From assembly GCA_000827325.1 (NCBI GenBank), contig KN832909.1:1-64000 (forward strand): a DNA stretch of 64,000 nt, written 5' to 3'. Of the stretch, positions 23,395-34,471 are shown one piece after another; position 1 is the stretch's first letter; each line of letters opens with the position of its first letter. The notes beneath the pieces are model-generated. The model had not been told where the DNA came from, made no database searches, and worked only from the letters and a program-made list of their open reading frames with translations. The position numbers were made by a program, and so were the translations under genes. The DNA comes from Oidiodendron maius Zn (Eukaryota; Ascomycota; Leotiomycetes; Myxotrichaceae).

Positions 23395-23635
23395 CAGAGG
23401 TCAGGTAATGCACAGGTTGTAGTCGAATATCAAGGTGAAACTCAGAGTTATATTGACTATTGAGTGATGCAGAGACACAATTAAGCACAGCTATGCTGGG
23501 GTAAGGACCCCTTTATATAGACCTATTCGGCCTCTTATTGACTCAAATGAATCCTCTAGATCCTGGATCCTAAAGGATATCCCAGATCCTAAGGGATGTA
23601 TAATGCGTGCTTGAGGCCCTGATCAATATCAGACA
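23395..23635 (-). mobile_element. LTR-like dispersed repeat, copy 3 (fossil)
   Basis: Reverse-oriented copy with the TATA-like tctatataaaggggtcc and the common tail (tctctgcatcactcaatag then tcaatataactctgagtttc). Its start lies near TGTCTGATATTG (about 23,635). It is closest in sequence to copy 1. No internal part is attached. Confidence 0.55.
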
Positions 23636-25152
23636 TAATATTATTTCTACTTTTGATCACACTACTGCAAGTGAAAGCCATCGTGCCATTTTTTTGGACG
23701 TTGGCATTGTGCCGACAGTTGTGTTCGTCGCTTTTCCAAAGTTCATTGGTTCTTGGACTATGGCTTTTTGGGGATAGATCGTTCAAAATGATGGAGTGGT
23801 TGTTTGGCGAGACTGGGAATGTGCTTTGGTATATTGGAGAAGGGACCTGGATCCTAATGGCCTTTGTGCGGAGGAAGTTGCGGATGATGTTGTGGAGTTT
23901 GGGAAGGTCAATTGCAAAAGTGGGATATGAGGTGGCTCAGGTGAGGATTTGGATGGATCCAAAGGCGAGGTGAAGTGTAAGACGGACGATTAGGATAGGG
24001 ATATATTCAGTCACCTGCCCCTCAATACTAATGCCTGCCTCTCAATACTAATGTCTGTGGCCCTTCCATGGCTCCTACACTTCTTGAGGCCCTCACGAGT
24101 TGTCTACGGCATCACAAGGCTAGAATGACCAACATGATGATGGCAACACTCAACGCACATCAGGCTCGCGAGGACTAGCTCCAGTATTGTACATCTATCA
24201 AGGTTTTGGTCATCGCAGTAGAATTGGGGCCTATTTACTGTTAGCAAAGCACATCGGCATTTAACAGGCAGGCCAAACCGGTTTTCTGTATTTGTCTCGA
24301 TAGTGGTATACAATCCTGGAGCATGGCTCCAAGTATCAATTGCGTTGCCGTCCTGGAAAACCTGTACGGGCTGGCTGTACCCCTGCCACATGCTTGACTG
24401 TACCTGATAGCTGATATACCCTGCCTGGGGCGGATCGCATGGACAGCATTGAAACTGGCCCAAGAGATTGATACCTGGTTCAGGTCGGAACGCAATAAGC
24501 TCGGGTTATGAATCTCCAAACAAGTAGTACAGGTAGCTTAACATAGTAAGTATTACTAGAGTTATTAGTTAATAGACCTAAAAGGGTATAACTTTAGGAC
24601 ACAACCAAAAATAAGTATAAGTCGGCTTAACGAAGCAATAAACCTGGTGCTAGTCTGAAGTGCAGTGTTGGGTTGGTTGATAAGGTAGGGTCGCGGTAGG
24701 GTCGCGGTAGCATCAAATGAGGCAAACGGCCATGTGACCTTGTCAGTGGTCCCTTTCGGCTTAGATTCTATCCCCCGACAACTCCGCAACTCCGCAGCTC
24801 TTATCCTCAAGTTCAATGGCATCCTACAAATATTAACGAATATCAACGAATATCACTGTAGAGGGATATGGATATCCTAACCCTTCTCTCCGATCGGTCG
24901 ACGACCATGCGTGCCTACGACATTGCCCACGGCTCAAAGAGCCGGGACACCTTGTATGCAGCAGAAGGTAGTATATCATTCCTGTATGCTCATGCCTGTA
25001 AGTAGCTTCGTACATTATAACCCGCGCCAGTAAATACAAAACTTCCATAACCCCCCTCAGTAATTGGTCGTATACATTATCTAAACATGCGGCTCGTAAA
25101 TCCGAGAACTATGCGGCAAATATGGAGTAACTATCAGCCAAAATACAGACCA
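23636..25152. other. Intergenic, with an unconfirmed coding-like stretch
   Basis: A minus-strand frame near 24,500-24,104 (containing GQFQCCPCDPPQAGYI and SMWQGYSQPVQVF) has a plausible protein composition, but no start, splice sites or known family can be given. Two small tandem duplications are seen: ctcaatactaatg at about 24,025-24,055 and gggtcgcggta at about 24,685-24,710. Nothing else is recognised. Confidence 0.35.
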
Positions 25153-27788
25153 CTAATAAATATCACCTGCGGTATACAGCTCTCCCGGGTCGAACATATC
25201 CATGGTGTCGCAGTCAAAATCAGGAAACATCTGCGTCAAGGATGGTGATGTAATATCAAACGTCGAGGAACTTGTGGCTGCCAACGCTGGGTCTAGCTGG
25301 AGGCTCTGAGGATGGCCTTGTAAACTTGTGGTACATATATCGGGGGATGGAAAGCGAGATGAAGATTCCAATACACAGTCGACAGGTCCATATGAGTAGT
25401 GGTCATAATTTTGGAGGACTTTGAGCTGCGAGGGGGTGGGAAAGAGCCTACTGAACAGGCGCCACGGGCGGCTAGCAGATGTGCCAAGAGACCGGAGAAT
25501 ACCTAGACCACGAAAGAATCCGCTACAAGCTTTGTCAAGAGCATGAGGTGGCAGTCGGTCCCTGGTAGATGAAGATAGGGATTCTTGTTCAGTGTCTCGT
25601 GTGATTAGGACGTAAAGGAGGCCGAGAGCAGATACAAGAAAGTGGTTGAAAAGAGCCTGTTGCCGACGATAAATATTGCTCCGAGCATGTAAATCCGCGA
25701 TAGTTTGAATAGTGTCTCTCGCGATCTCCATAGCAGTGGTACAATTCCCGAGCTGAGTAGTGGAGCTGGTATTTAAGTATATAAAATGTCGGATCATGAA
25801 GATTCGCATCTGATTGGAGCGAAGGTGAAGCACAGTGCGCAGAAATGTGATACGTATATCAGTAAAATCAGCGCGGCTGAATTGCAATTCCTCTGGAATA
25901 CTTCTTTGCCACTGGTCCAGTTGATATTGGCGGAATTCAAGGGATTCGTGCGGGGTATGGAATTCACGGGACGTACGAGAACCGCCCAACGTGTCACTCA
26001 CGCTGCTTATGAGTGACTCCCAGGCCTGTTCTCCAATGCGAGAATAGCGGATCATTAATCTTAAGAACGGTGCATTATCCTACGCATCGAGGAACAGTCA
26101 GTCTGCTGGGTCTTTGGCCGGAGGATTATTTAAAGCTCATGGAGTGATGAGGATTGTAAGTGCACTGACTGACCGGTTCCGGGAGATCTGGATCAATGTC
26201 TGCGTTCTGAAGACTTCTAGGTAGCCCAACAGCAAAGCTCCAGTGTCCGTCCAAAACGTAAATTGTCCAAAAGGCTTCGACAGCCCTCACCAGATTCTGG
26301 CCGTCGATAATCGGGCGTGAAAAGGTGCCGCGCCGATGTAGTCCTAGCTCAAGAGCTTGGCGGACCATAATGCTGCTTAAACGACAAGCCATCTGGAGTT
26401 TATTGGCGTAGAAATAATAAAATCCCTTTCCCAGGTGACCATTAGCTCCCGCCACGTCAGCATGAGACTGATGATACACACCACAAGTATCATGAGCACC
26501 AAGTCTTTCAGATTCGTGATTCCTCCCCACGCCTTACCTTGCACAGTATCTTGCAAGCTCTTGAATAATTCGCGTCCCAATGCTCTACGAGTGGTGCCTT
26601 CAGATACTAAAATAATTGCAAGTACCATCTTCAAGATATGAATACTGTTGATATCCATGCTGATCGCCGGAGAATTGGTCGATCCACGGCCTGCGCTGGA
26701 CGGATTTTCCAGTAGCAGATAGAGTTCCTTCGCTTGCTGTATAAGAAGTTCAGTCTCTATGAATGGGAATCGTGCACCTATTAAATCATCGTACTGGCCG
26801 ATCAGACAAATTACTTCCTCTGAGTCCAGTTCCTGAAGAGGGTTAAGCGACAGCTTCCTTCCACTGTCTGCCACGAAAGAATATTCGCGACGAACAGCAT
26901 GGAGGGCTTCCATATCTGCCTCTCGGCCCTCTTCGTCCATCTCATCTTCCTCGTCGACCACACCGTCCAGCAAGGAGAGGATCTCATATTTCGCTACATC
27001 AGGTTCTATGTGAGCGTGGTCTACACTCTTGACACCATGTTCCAGCCATAGGTGCGCAACACCAATCAAGAAGGTCGAGCTTGCCAGGCCGTGGAAAGGG
27101 GGCAGTGGTAGAGGTTCGGGACGAAGCCTTTCAGTTGGAATTAGAGACACCCTTATTCCGGCATCTTGGCTAGAGCCCTTGCACTCGACCGCGGGTGCGG
27201 GATTCGAGGTTGAGAGATTGGGCTGGTCAATTGTCGTCTGTGTATCAAACAACCGTGTTCGCTCGATGAGCAAGTCTAACTTCCCAGCTTGCGCGTCTAT
27301 GATCTCTAGGAGGTTCGGCGGCAGCGGAATACTTCTACACACGGAGAACGGCGGAGACATGTCAGAACACTGGCATAGCAGAGAGCTCCAGGAAGATGGG
27401 AAAACAGAGCAACGAAGGAAGGAATGCTCGGAGCTGGCGATACCACTCACGATGGATTGGATGAAGAGTGCCTCTCTGGCACATGTGCACCCTTCCCGTT
27501 CTCCTCAGCAGACACTCCACTGCCCTTGCTGCTGTCACAGCCCGAACAATTATAAACGAGCTGACGTCCTTGATAACAACACTCTCTTGGCCGCAGTCTC
27601 TCGCAGCGGTTGCACGGTTTTCGACCATTACAGCGGACCTTCTGGCGTTTGCACGGGTCGCAGGCCTGAGCCACGTAGCGTAGACGTTGGCGAGGTGGGC
27701 CACCGCTCTCTGGCTGCCGACGCTTGATGACACTGCTCGAGTCGACAGGAGGGTTACGGGTAGCCTTCTGGTCTGTTCTCTCAGCCAT
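25153..27788 (-). CDS. Zn(II)2Cys6 transcription factor B (789 aa)
   Basis: Exons 27,788-27,451, 27,334-26,482, 26,425-26,174 and 26,079-25,153 join in frame through GT-AG introns of 116, 56 and 94 bp. The N-terminus carries C-x2-C-x6-C-x5-C-x2-C-x7-C (CDPCKRQKVRC, then CNRC, then ECC). An acidic segment follows (DEEDEMDEEGRE), then the fungal-specific regulatory (middle homology) domain. This includes the family block around RLSSIMVRQALELGLHR, the AFWTIYVLDGHWSFAVGLPRS segment and DPDLPEP. The C-terminal tail is acidic and aromatic (FPDFDCDTMDMFDPGEL), a likely activation end. It looks intact. Targets are unknown. Its start faces the FAD-monooxygenase pseudogene at 28,091, so it may once have belonged to the same locus. 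Confidence 0.9.
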
Positions 27789-28090
27789 GACAGAAACTGT
27801 GAAACTAGAACAAGAGGCACGGGAATATCGCTGATGGTGACAATTCCTTTTGTCAGAGGATACGTACCGTATAGCTGTTCATATTCTATGGTTCTGATAC
27901 AGATGCGGGGGCTGCGGGGTAGAGGCAAGGGCTGGTGACTGCGGGTTGGAGGGCATCCGGTCTCTCCGACGAGCTAGGGGCTTTAGTGCCAGGTAGAACA
28001 CGGTGGGTCACGACAGCACCATGACGACTACGGGCGTTCAGGGATATAGAAAGACGTGGAACAGAAATTCCTTCCATTCCCCCAACTCCG
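27789..28090. other. Short gap upstream of regulator B
   Basis: About 300 bp lies between the start of regulator B and the end of the monooxygenase pseudogene. It should contain the regulator B promoter. No defined site is visible. Confidence 0.4.
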
Positions 28091-28728
28091 TCAGATCCGC
28101 TCTTTCCCTGCCTTGTACTTGCCCCAAGCCTCTACCGCCACAGTATCGGCATCGTATCCGAAGAGATACTTCTGAAAGACAAGATCCGCCCACATGTTAA
28201 AATACCCTTCGAATAGTTCGCAGTCGGTCGTCAGGAGTCAGGTGATCTCTTTCCTGTTGTTCTTGGCTATCGTGTATATGCATAATAGCTCTATAACCGG
28301 TACTTTCCTGCACCACTCCAGTGGTCCGAGGCTGACGCAGCTGATCATAGATCCCTAGAGCATCGGTGATCTCAGCCTCATTCTCGGCTTTCTCGAAGAG
28401 CGCGTCTATCACTGCGCCATCCTCCACTGCCTGAGCTGCCCCTTGGGCCCTGGGAGCACAGCATGGCAGGCATCTCCAAGGAGTTCGAATTTGCCGCTCG
28501 AGTGTGCCCACGATTCCATCTCGATATGTTCTGCAGCGTCCATATGCTCGTCTCTTTGATCATTCGAAGTAGACTCCTAAGTGTCGGGTTCCAGTCCCGG
28601 AATCTCCTGTACATCTCATCAACGTTCCCCTTAGCAGAATGGACGTCATCTGGAAGATCATCGATGACGGCAATCACCATGTTGAAACGAGCCCCGCCAT
28701 CTATCTAGTATCCAACGGCGTGACAAAG
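28091..28728 (-). pseudogene. 3'-half pseudogene of the FAD monooxygenase paralogue
   Basis: Closely matches the last half of the gene at 8,946-10,330, from the GYLIDGGARFNMVIAV region to the AGKE-I stop (28,091). Homology begins abruptly near 28,728, so the flavin-binding N-terminal half is absent. Lesions visible are a TAG replacing the Leu codon in VGYLIDGG, a frame change after the SIWTLQN block, and another near the end (DHLT). At the intron-2 position a short deletion removed the last exon codons and nearly all of the intron, leaving ctcccagggcccaagg. It is a non-functional duplicate, either a product of segmental duplication or a remnant of a second cluster. Confidence 0.85.
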
Positions 28729-28904
28729 ATAACGCTCTCATAGCCTGAGGCATCAACAATATCGTAGGATACGCCACGGCTGGTAAAGGAGTTTATGCCG
28801 GGGGAGTTGAGGACAGAATGATGCAGATGGCTGTAGAAGGTAATGGAAGAAGGGTGACTCACGCCTCTCTTAACAAGCGATATGCTGACGACAGAGGGTG
28901 GTGG

Positions 28905-28990
28905 GAGTAACTGGGGTACGAGGGTACAATCGGCATCGGAACGAGACCAGGAGATGCGGAAATCTCGGATCGAGAGGTCATTGGCTCAAT
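28905..28990 (-). repeat. Long-inverted-repeat family arm
   Basis: aatctcggatcgagaggtca then ttggctcaa (28,971-28,989), preceded outward by a ccaggagat / gtacgagggtac context shared with the arm at 5,331-5,390. Confidence 0.5.
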
Positions 28991-29124
28991 TGTTCCGCGA
29001 CTATGCCGCAATGATTACGCTCAGCTATTTGTCATTCCATTTCCAGAGGTAATCGCCTCCTGTAGCTGTTTTCTTGGCGGATCTCTAACGTGGTAACCTC
29101 CAGCCGCACCAAATGATTTAGTGG

Positions 29125-29178
29125 CTCGGCAGACAGGGGTGCGAGAGCGACTTTCGGATCCGGCAATCATTGGCTCAG
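29125..29178 (-). repeat. Second arm in the same orientation, 170 bp away
   Basis: gcgagagcgactttcggatc then cggcaatcattggctca. It is a more diverged match to the arm at 28,905-28,990 and a direct, not inverted, neighbour of it. Confidence 0.4.
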
Positions 29179-30235
29179 TCGCTTTTCCCATCATGCCACG
29201 CGAGCTTGGCATTGAGAATCCAATTAGCGGTTCGCTTATGACAACCTACGTCGCATTCATTTGTACTAGTCCAATTTGGCGCCCTGAGCTAATAAGAGGC
29301 AGGAAACTGGCACACGGCTAGCGCCAGCGGGGAAGTAAACCCTTTCACTTCGTTTCAGGGCATTGCCGTCCCGCTTTCTCGTTTTGATTGGTGTACTTTA
29401 TAGGAGGCTGTTTCATCTTTAATTGCCACCCTTGGAACCCTTCTTCGTTCAAAGACCAAGGTGAACATCTCCCAATTGAGTTCATGCCATTTACTCTTAA
29501 TCATAGCCCTGAATGTCGACTTGATATGTCAGTGCAATACCATATTCGGCGATACGCTGCTGCTCAGCAGTGCAGTCCCCTTCAACTCTATGGTTCTTCA
29601 GAGCAGGCCTCCGGTGACTATCTCTAACTGCAAGTAAGCAGCGCGTCGTGAACTTAGCCAAATCATGATACAGGAGACACAGGAATTAATATACGCCAAA
29701 AACTACAGATGCAACACAAGCGGCAGGAGGCAATCGTCGAAGAAAAGGAAGACAGTGGGTGCTTAATCGCTTGGTATTCTCACTGCAAAATACAGTTTTA
29801 CTTGCAGCATATTACTAGCTCTAAAATTTTATAGTTTTACCACGCTCTGCTACTGCTGGCTTTGTGGTCAGGCGCTTCTAAACTAGGGCAGAAGATTGAA
29901 AATGCTGAGGTGTAAGAGGAATTCATAAAGGAAGATATCTTGCCGCTCTAGAGAGACCTATGGTCGTGGAAAGACCTTCATCATATCCGGTCACGTTTCG
30001 CGCCACTCCAAAACCCGTGCTGCCAAGTACGATGTTGCCTGTCAACAAATGATATATTGGGAATATGGAAGGCCGGCAATATAACTTTAGGATGGCTTTG
30101 TTAATATTATCAGCCAATATCATTGGTAGCCCTATTTTGAATTGTATTTTCATTCATTGCCCTCTTTTCAATTTCCGTGCGCCTGAGGCTTCGAGAGGTT
30201 TTGTGGAATCTCTGCATAACGACGGGTTACTACTA
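29179..30235. other. Intergenic, no gene seen
   Basis: Both strands carry only short frames without motifs. No repeat shared with other parts of the window was recognised. Confidence 0.4.
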
Positions 30236-30414
30236 CAGTAGAACCTCGATATAAGAATACGATCGGGACCTAAAATTGATAAGAATATACCGAGGTACTT
30301 AATAGAGTATTCTTATATCGAGAAAATTTTACTACCAAGTACCATTTCGAGACCTTAGAATCACGTAAGAATATAGAGGTTTTTTATAGGTATTCTTATA
30401 TCGAGGTTCTACTG
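30236..30414. mobile_element. Tc1/mariner- or pogo-type MITE (179 bp)
   Basis: The left end CAGTAGAACCTCGATATAAG is the inverse of the right end ending GAGGTTCTACTG. Terminal inverted repeats are at least 25 bp, with further internal copies of TATTCTTATATCGAG. A TA dinucleotide flanks each side (30,234-30,235 and 30,415-30,416), the duplication expected of Tc1/mariner/pogo elements. It has no coding capacity, and its ends differ from the pogo-like element at 42,184. The arms are well preserved, which argues for a fairly recent or RIP-escaped insertion. Confidence 0.9.
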
Positions 30415-30788
30415 TAGCACTATTCCTACGATTGCTGCCGCTGCCTATTTAAATTGCTTAGTAGGCAAAATTGAATATGTATTGTTTATATCCTTCGTCT
30501 GTCTACTAACACGTGCTACATTCGTCCTCTTACTTCTTGGGCTAGGACACGCAGCAAACTATAGTTCATCGTCCTTCTTGTGTGTATGGACACGTGTTCC
30601 GCAGCGTCTTTAGCTGCCTCTACTGACAGGGAATCTATCTTATAGCCTCTGGGCGTAAGTATTGGCAAATTTGTCACTTAACAAGCAAATAATAGGGCGC
30701 GTGAGCTGATATGAAGAGAAATAGTCTGTGAGTTTTGAAAATCCATCCCCAAGTAGCTCAAAATGGATTAACCAATAAAGAAACACAG
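30415..30788. other. Intergenic
   Basis: No gene is seen. This is the flank between the MITE and the LINE fragment. Confidence 0.4.
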
Positions 30789-31112
30789 CTAGAGGAGAAC
30801 TGGCAGGCTTACAAGAAAGCCCGAAATTCTAAGGGAAGTCTTGTCAGCAAACACCTCCGACGAGCTCATCGAGACCGAGTAACAGACGCAGCATCGTCCC
30901 CCAAAAGACTGTAGAAGATTACCAAGTGAGCTGCTCACCAACAGGAGATTCCGACAGCAACCGTTACTCCAATCCTCACCAAGCCCGACAAGCCTTTAGA
31001 GACTATACCCGAAGGCAAGGCAGAGTTGTTCAAAAACACTTTCTTTCCGCCACCAGTCGCCGCCGACCTGTTAGATATAAGGGGATATGACTATCCAGTA
31101 CCCTACCGCTAA
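30789..31112 (+). mobile_element. Tad-like LINE fragment (between endonuclease and reverse transcriptase)
   Basis: The upstream part reads ENWQAYKKARNSKGSLVS and later SPKRL-stop-KITKW, where a TAG replaces the usual Trp of the WK-TKW block. The downstream part, in another frame, reads KAELFKNTFFPPPVAADL. These segments are typical of the stretch between the endonuclease and RT domains of fungal Tad1-clade LINEs. Neither domain itself is present. The fragment ends where the NmrA-like tail begins, at about 31,110. Confidence 0.7.
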
Positions 31113-31530
31113 AGCCTTGCACCAATCGTCACCATTAATGTGCAAGAACGCAGCCCTCTTTCCTGTAGCCTCGGTGCAGTAATCCAACACCTCATCATAC
31201 GTAGGCGTATCCGTGACCACTGCAGCGTATTTTTCGAGCGTCTTCTCTGGCTGTTCAAGGATGGCTTTTGTGAATACACCGACGTTAATGCTAGTATCAC
31301 CGGCGGAGGGAATCACGGTCCTGTGCGATACGAGTGCCATCCAGACATAAGTGCCGAAGGTGGCAGCACTGCTGAAGAGTTTGGCAGCGGGAACATTGGC
31401 GAGGTTGTTGGTATAGTAGCCGACATAGAGGAAGGTGGTTTTGGCAGCAAGGTTGGGGTATTCTTTCCTGATCTTCAGGTCGACGCTGGCTTTGAAGTCG
31501 AAGTGTTGGACCACAGTGCGTTTTGCTTGC
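31107..31530 (-). pseudogene. NmrA-like NAD(P)-binding protein, internal/C-terminal fragment
   Basis: The open frame reads HFDFKASVDLKIRKEYPNL, then AKTTFLYVGYYTNNLA, AGDTSINVGVFTKAILEQPEKTL, and EATGKRAAFLHINGDDW. These match the second half of NmrA-like family proteins (atypical SDRs that sense or use NAD(P)). There is no ATG; the frame closes upstream at a stop near 31,540. The N-terminal Rossmann GxxGxxG is not found. The C-terminus runs into the LINE fragment, giving a foreign tail (about 31,110 down to 31,071). Both ends are therefore lost. Family members in metabolite clusters act as reductases or isomerases; this one is unlikely to work. Confidence 0.7.
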
Positions 31531-31719
31531 TGGGACGCGAGTTAGATATTGTTTATGCGGTAGTAATGAAAGTTAGAAAAACCTGGAATCGAGGCTACGG
31601 AACCCGAAACTTCGTGTTTCTATTTATAGGGTAGTGGCGGACTCTACATACACCCTCGACGTTGCCAGGAAGCACCTATGGACCTCAAGCACCCGCAGCT
31701 TTCAGCAACTTACCTGAAC

Positions 31720-32985
31720 GCTTCTAATAGCCCTGAATCCAATGATTATAATGACTACCTAGCTACCTACTAACTAAGCAAACCTATATCTCTTACGTCT
31801 AGCCCTAATATCCTTCTCAATCCGCATATTAAGACCTCGAACACCACGCTCTGCACTAAGCCCTCCGCTTGCATTGAACTCGACCTGCACCTGCATTTCA
31901 ACCTCGATAGTCTCTTGCGTACCCCAATCTAGCCAAGCCTCAACCTCTTCATTAGTCCACTTAGGAGGGTGATTGATATAATCTAAGAGGGTTAACGTCT
32001 CTAGGTCTAGTCTCTGGATCCCTAGATACTTGCGATCCTCATTTAACCACCCCTTTGAGTACTGTACTAGCCCTCGTGCTTTACGATAATGAGCCGGCCA
32101 AACGTCCGGATGAGCTGTAAGCCAGGCCACTTTCTCAGCTACATATCGTTTGTGAATAAGCTCAAGTCGGCCTGGCCAAATTGGACGAGTATCAGATTCA
32201 GGGACAGGTTGAGTGGCTAGCTCAGGGTCAAGCTGCGCAGCTGATTCAGGGTTAAGTCGACCGACTGGCTCAAGGTTAGGTCGACTGGCTGGTTCAGGGT
32301 TAGCTTGAGTAGTTAACTCAAGGATTGACTGGATAGTCGACTTAGGGATCAATTGATCACCTGAATCAAGAACTGATTGAAGCGCTGATTTCAGGCTAGA
32401 CCGGCTAGTTGAGTCGAGGATAGCCTGGACAGTTGCTCTAGGAATAAATTGACTAGCTGAATCAGAGGTTATTTGAGTGGCTGATTCGGCTCTAAGCTGT
32501 TCCTTTGTATAGCGTATATTAACTGGGCATCTAAGACTAGCCCTAGTGTGGCCAATCTATGGCATAGGCCACACCTGCATTGCTGAGGCTCTGATCTCTC
32601 CCATCCTGAGGGAATCCTTCTAGTGCTATAAGCCCGACTAGAAGCAGATGGCAGGTGATTGACACTACACAAAGGCTCAAGAATCAGCTCAGGCAAGCCA
32701 GAATATCGATCCCAGTACCAGTGTGGATGAAAATCACTAGGTAATAGAGATATTCGCTCCTCTCGAATATAGTCAACTCGATGCGCACAGAGTAGGCCAG
32801 TAGTAGCTATAAATACGCCTGTACAGGGCTCTAAGGGCCTCTTAGCACTAGTATAATTCGAGTGAACTAGCCGTAGTGCGGTTTGTTGTAATATATCCAA
32901 GCATGCAGTGTTAAGCTATGTAGAGGGGGCTAGCCGTAAATGGATGCACTAGTTATATTCACACCCTAATATCCGGAAAGAGTAA
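31720..32985 (-). mobile_element. Internally deleted MULE (derivative of the MULE A/B family)
   Basis: Two minus-strand frames (32,900-32,469 and 32,352-31,774) match the C-terminal third of the MULE B transposase. They include the zinc/SWIM-type region (EPCTGVF...LCAHRVDYIREE), FHPHWYWDRYSGLPE, a shortened Pro-Glu-Ala repeat, WPGRPELIHK-like sequence and the end GVRGLNM. Directly upstream, at about 32,930-32,985, comes terminal-repeat-like sequence (gccgtaaatggatgcactag then ttatattcacacc) instead of the catalytic domain. That gives an element reduced to one end plus the transposase tail. The opposite terminal repeat is not seen, only the subterminal taatagccctgaatc near 31,725. It is non-autonomous and broken. 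Confidence 0.75.
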
Positions 32986-33156
32986 CAGATCGGCGTGGTG
33001 CGCATATAAGCCGCTAAAGTGTGTTCTGTGCATTGATCTAGCAGAAATCGGAAAAGGTGAACTTATTATAAGTATTTCGTCGTGCCTCGCTCAGCATGAC
33101 ACCAGCTTGTAAATTCTGATTGCCTTCCCATCAATCTCCTCTTACCCACCCTGATA

Positions 33157-34217
33157 ATGCCTATCCGGTTCTTCCATCGTGGGACTACGTTTGATCCCGA
33201 CACCGACATCCCATCGCTTAATGGACATGTCGTGCTTATTACTGGAGGTATACCTCTCTGCTAACTCACAGCCCCCAGTCCCCAGTCTATGAAGTCGTTA
33301 ACCTCTACAGTAGGTAATGTCGGCTTGGGCAAAGAGTCCATCCTGCGGCTAGTCAAACACAACCCCGCCCGCATATACTTGGCAGCTAGAAATAAAGCTT
33401 CTTCAATCAATGCCATCTCGGATATAGAGACAGAAGTCCCAGGTGCCGCCTCCTTAATCCTGTTCATACACTGCGACCTCGCCAGCTTGGCCTCAGTACA
33501 TTCTGCAGCCTGTACATTCCTCGTGCTCGAGAAGAAGAGACTCGGGGGGGGGGCGGTGAACCGCGCCTGGATCTTCTCATCCTCAATGCGGGAATTATGG
33601 TCACGCCTGCAGCGGTGACCATTAATGGCTACGAGTCTCAGTTTGGCACAAACCACATGGGCCATTTTCTTCTCAGCAAGCTCCTCCTATCAACTTTAAT
33701 CACGACTACAAAGCTTCCCGGTGCCGATGTGCGAGTTGTGACTCTAAGCAGCTTGGCACACACTTTTGCTCCCGGGAAGGGGATCATTTTCGATGAGCTC
33801 CGCACACCTATGGCCAACACATTTTCCGTCACGCGCTATGGCCAAAGTAAACTGGCAAACATATTGTTTGTGAAGGAGATGCAGCGGCGATATGGCGCCC
33901 AGGGGATCACCGCTGTGGCGATCCATCCTGGGTCTGTAAATACCGATCTCTACCAGTCCGTCATATCGAACTGGAAGGTGGTTGGAAGCCTTGTGAACAT
34001 TACAAAGAAAGTCTTCTACTCATCAGTCAAAGATGGTGCTAAGGGGCAGTTGTGGGCAGCCACAGCTGCTCTGGGAGATGATCCGTACCAGGTGAAGGGT
34101 GGCGAGTACTATGAGCCTCTTGGTCTCGCTGGGCGGGGAAGTGCGCTATCGAGCAATGCTGAGCTCGCATCAAAGCTATGGGAGTGGAGCTCAAATGAGG
34201 TTAAGGGATATGAGTGA
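33157..34217 (+). CDS. Short-chain dehydrogenase/reductase, frame broken at a G10 run
   Basis: Exon 1 is 33,157-33,247 and exon 2 starts at 33,314 (acceptor cagtag), giving ITGGNVGLGKES, the TGxxxGxG cofactor motif. It continues KHNPARIYLAARN and HCDLASLASV. At 33,550 a run of ten G shifts the frame. The downstream frame has PRLDLLILNAGIMVTP (NAG motif), FGTNHMGHFLL, TLSSLAHT and the catalytic YGQSKLANILF (YxxxK). It continues IHPGSVNTDL and a C-terminus ending SNEVKGYE. Total length is about 330 aa, normal for retinol-dehydrogenase-like SDRs. The only lesion is in the homopolymer, so it may be a sequencing or slippage artefact and the gene could be functional. The substrate is unknown. Confidence 0.8.
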
Positions 34218-34471
34218 TGCGTTGCATATGCCAAGATGCGTGGTAGCATCATATGTCTTGGGAATATCACGGTTCTCCTCGTTTGCGCTGCTCTACCTCT
34301 ACTCTGCCAATAATTAGAGAGCCCACTCTACCACGTCGGTAGTCAACAAACTCTTTTGTCTATGCCAGTAGTATCATTCAACTATACTATATGTGCAATA
34401 ACCGCAAGTGGTATTTTTCGTCTGTGATTATGTATGTCCTGTATACGCATCATAGAATCGCCATAGATAAG
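34218..34471. other. Short gap
   Basis: A convergent 3' gap between the SDR and the FAD-monooxygenase pseudogene. No feature is seen. Confidence 0.4.

Noticed and set aside
23653-23973. 106-aa plus-strand frame
   Set aside because: Trp/Leu-rich low-information translation with an equally plausible antisense reading. No family resemblance.
27029-27727. 232-aa plus-strand open frame
   Set aside because: It lies antisense to regulator B exons with a confirmed zinc cluster and in-frame introns. It has no motif of its own.
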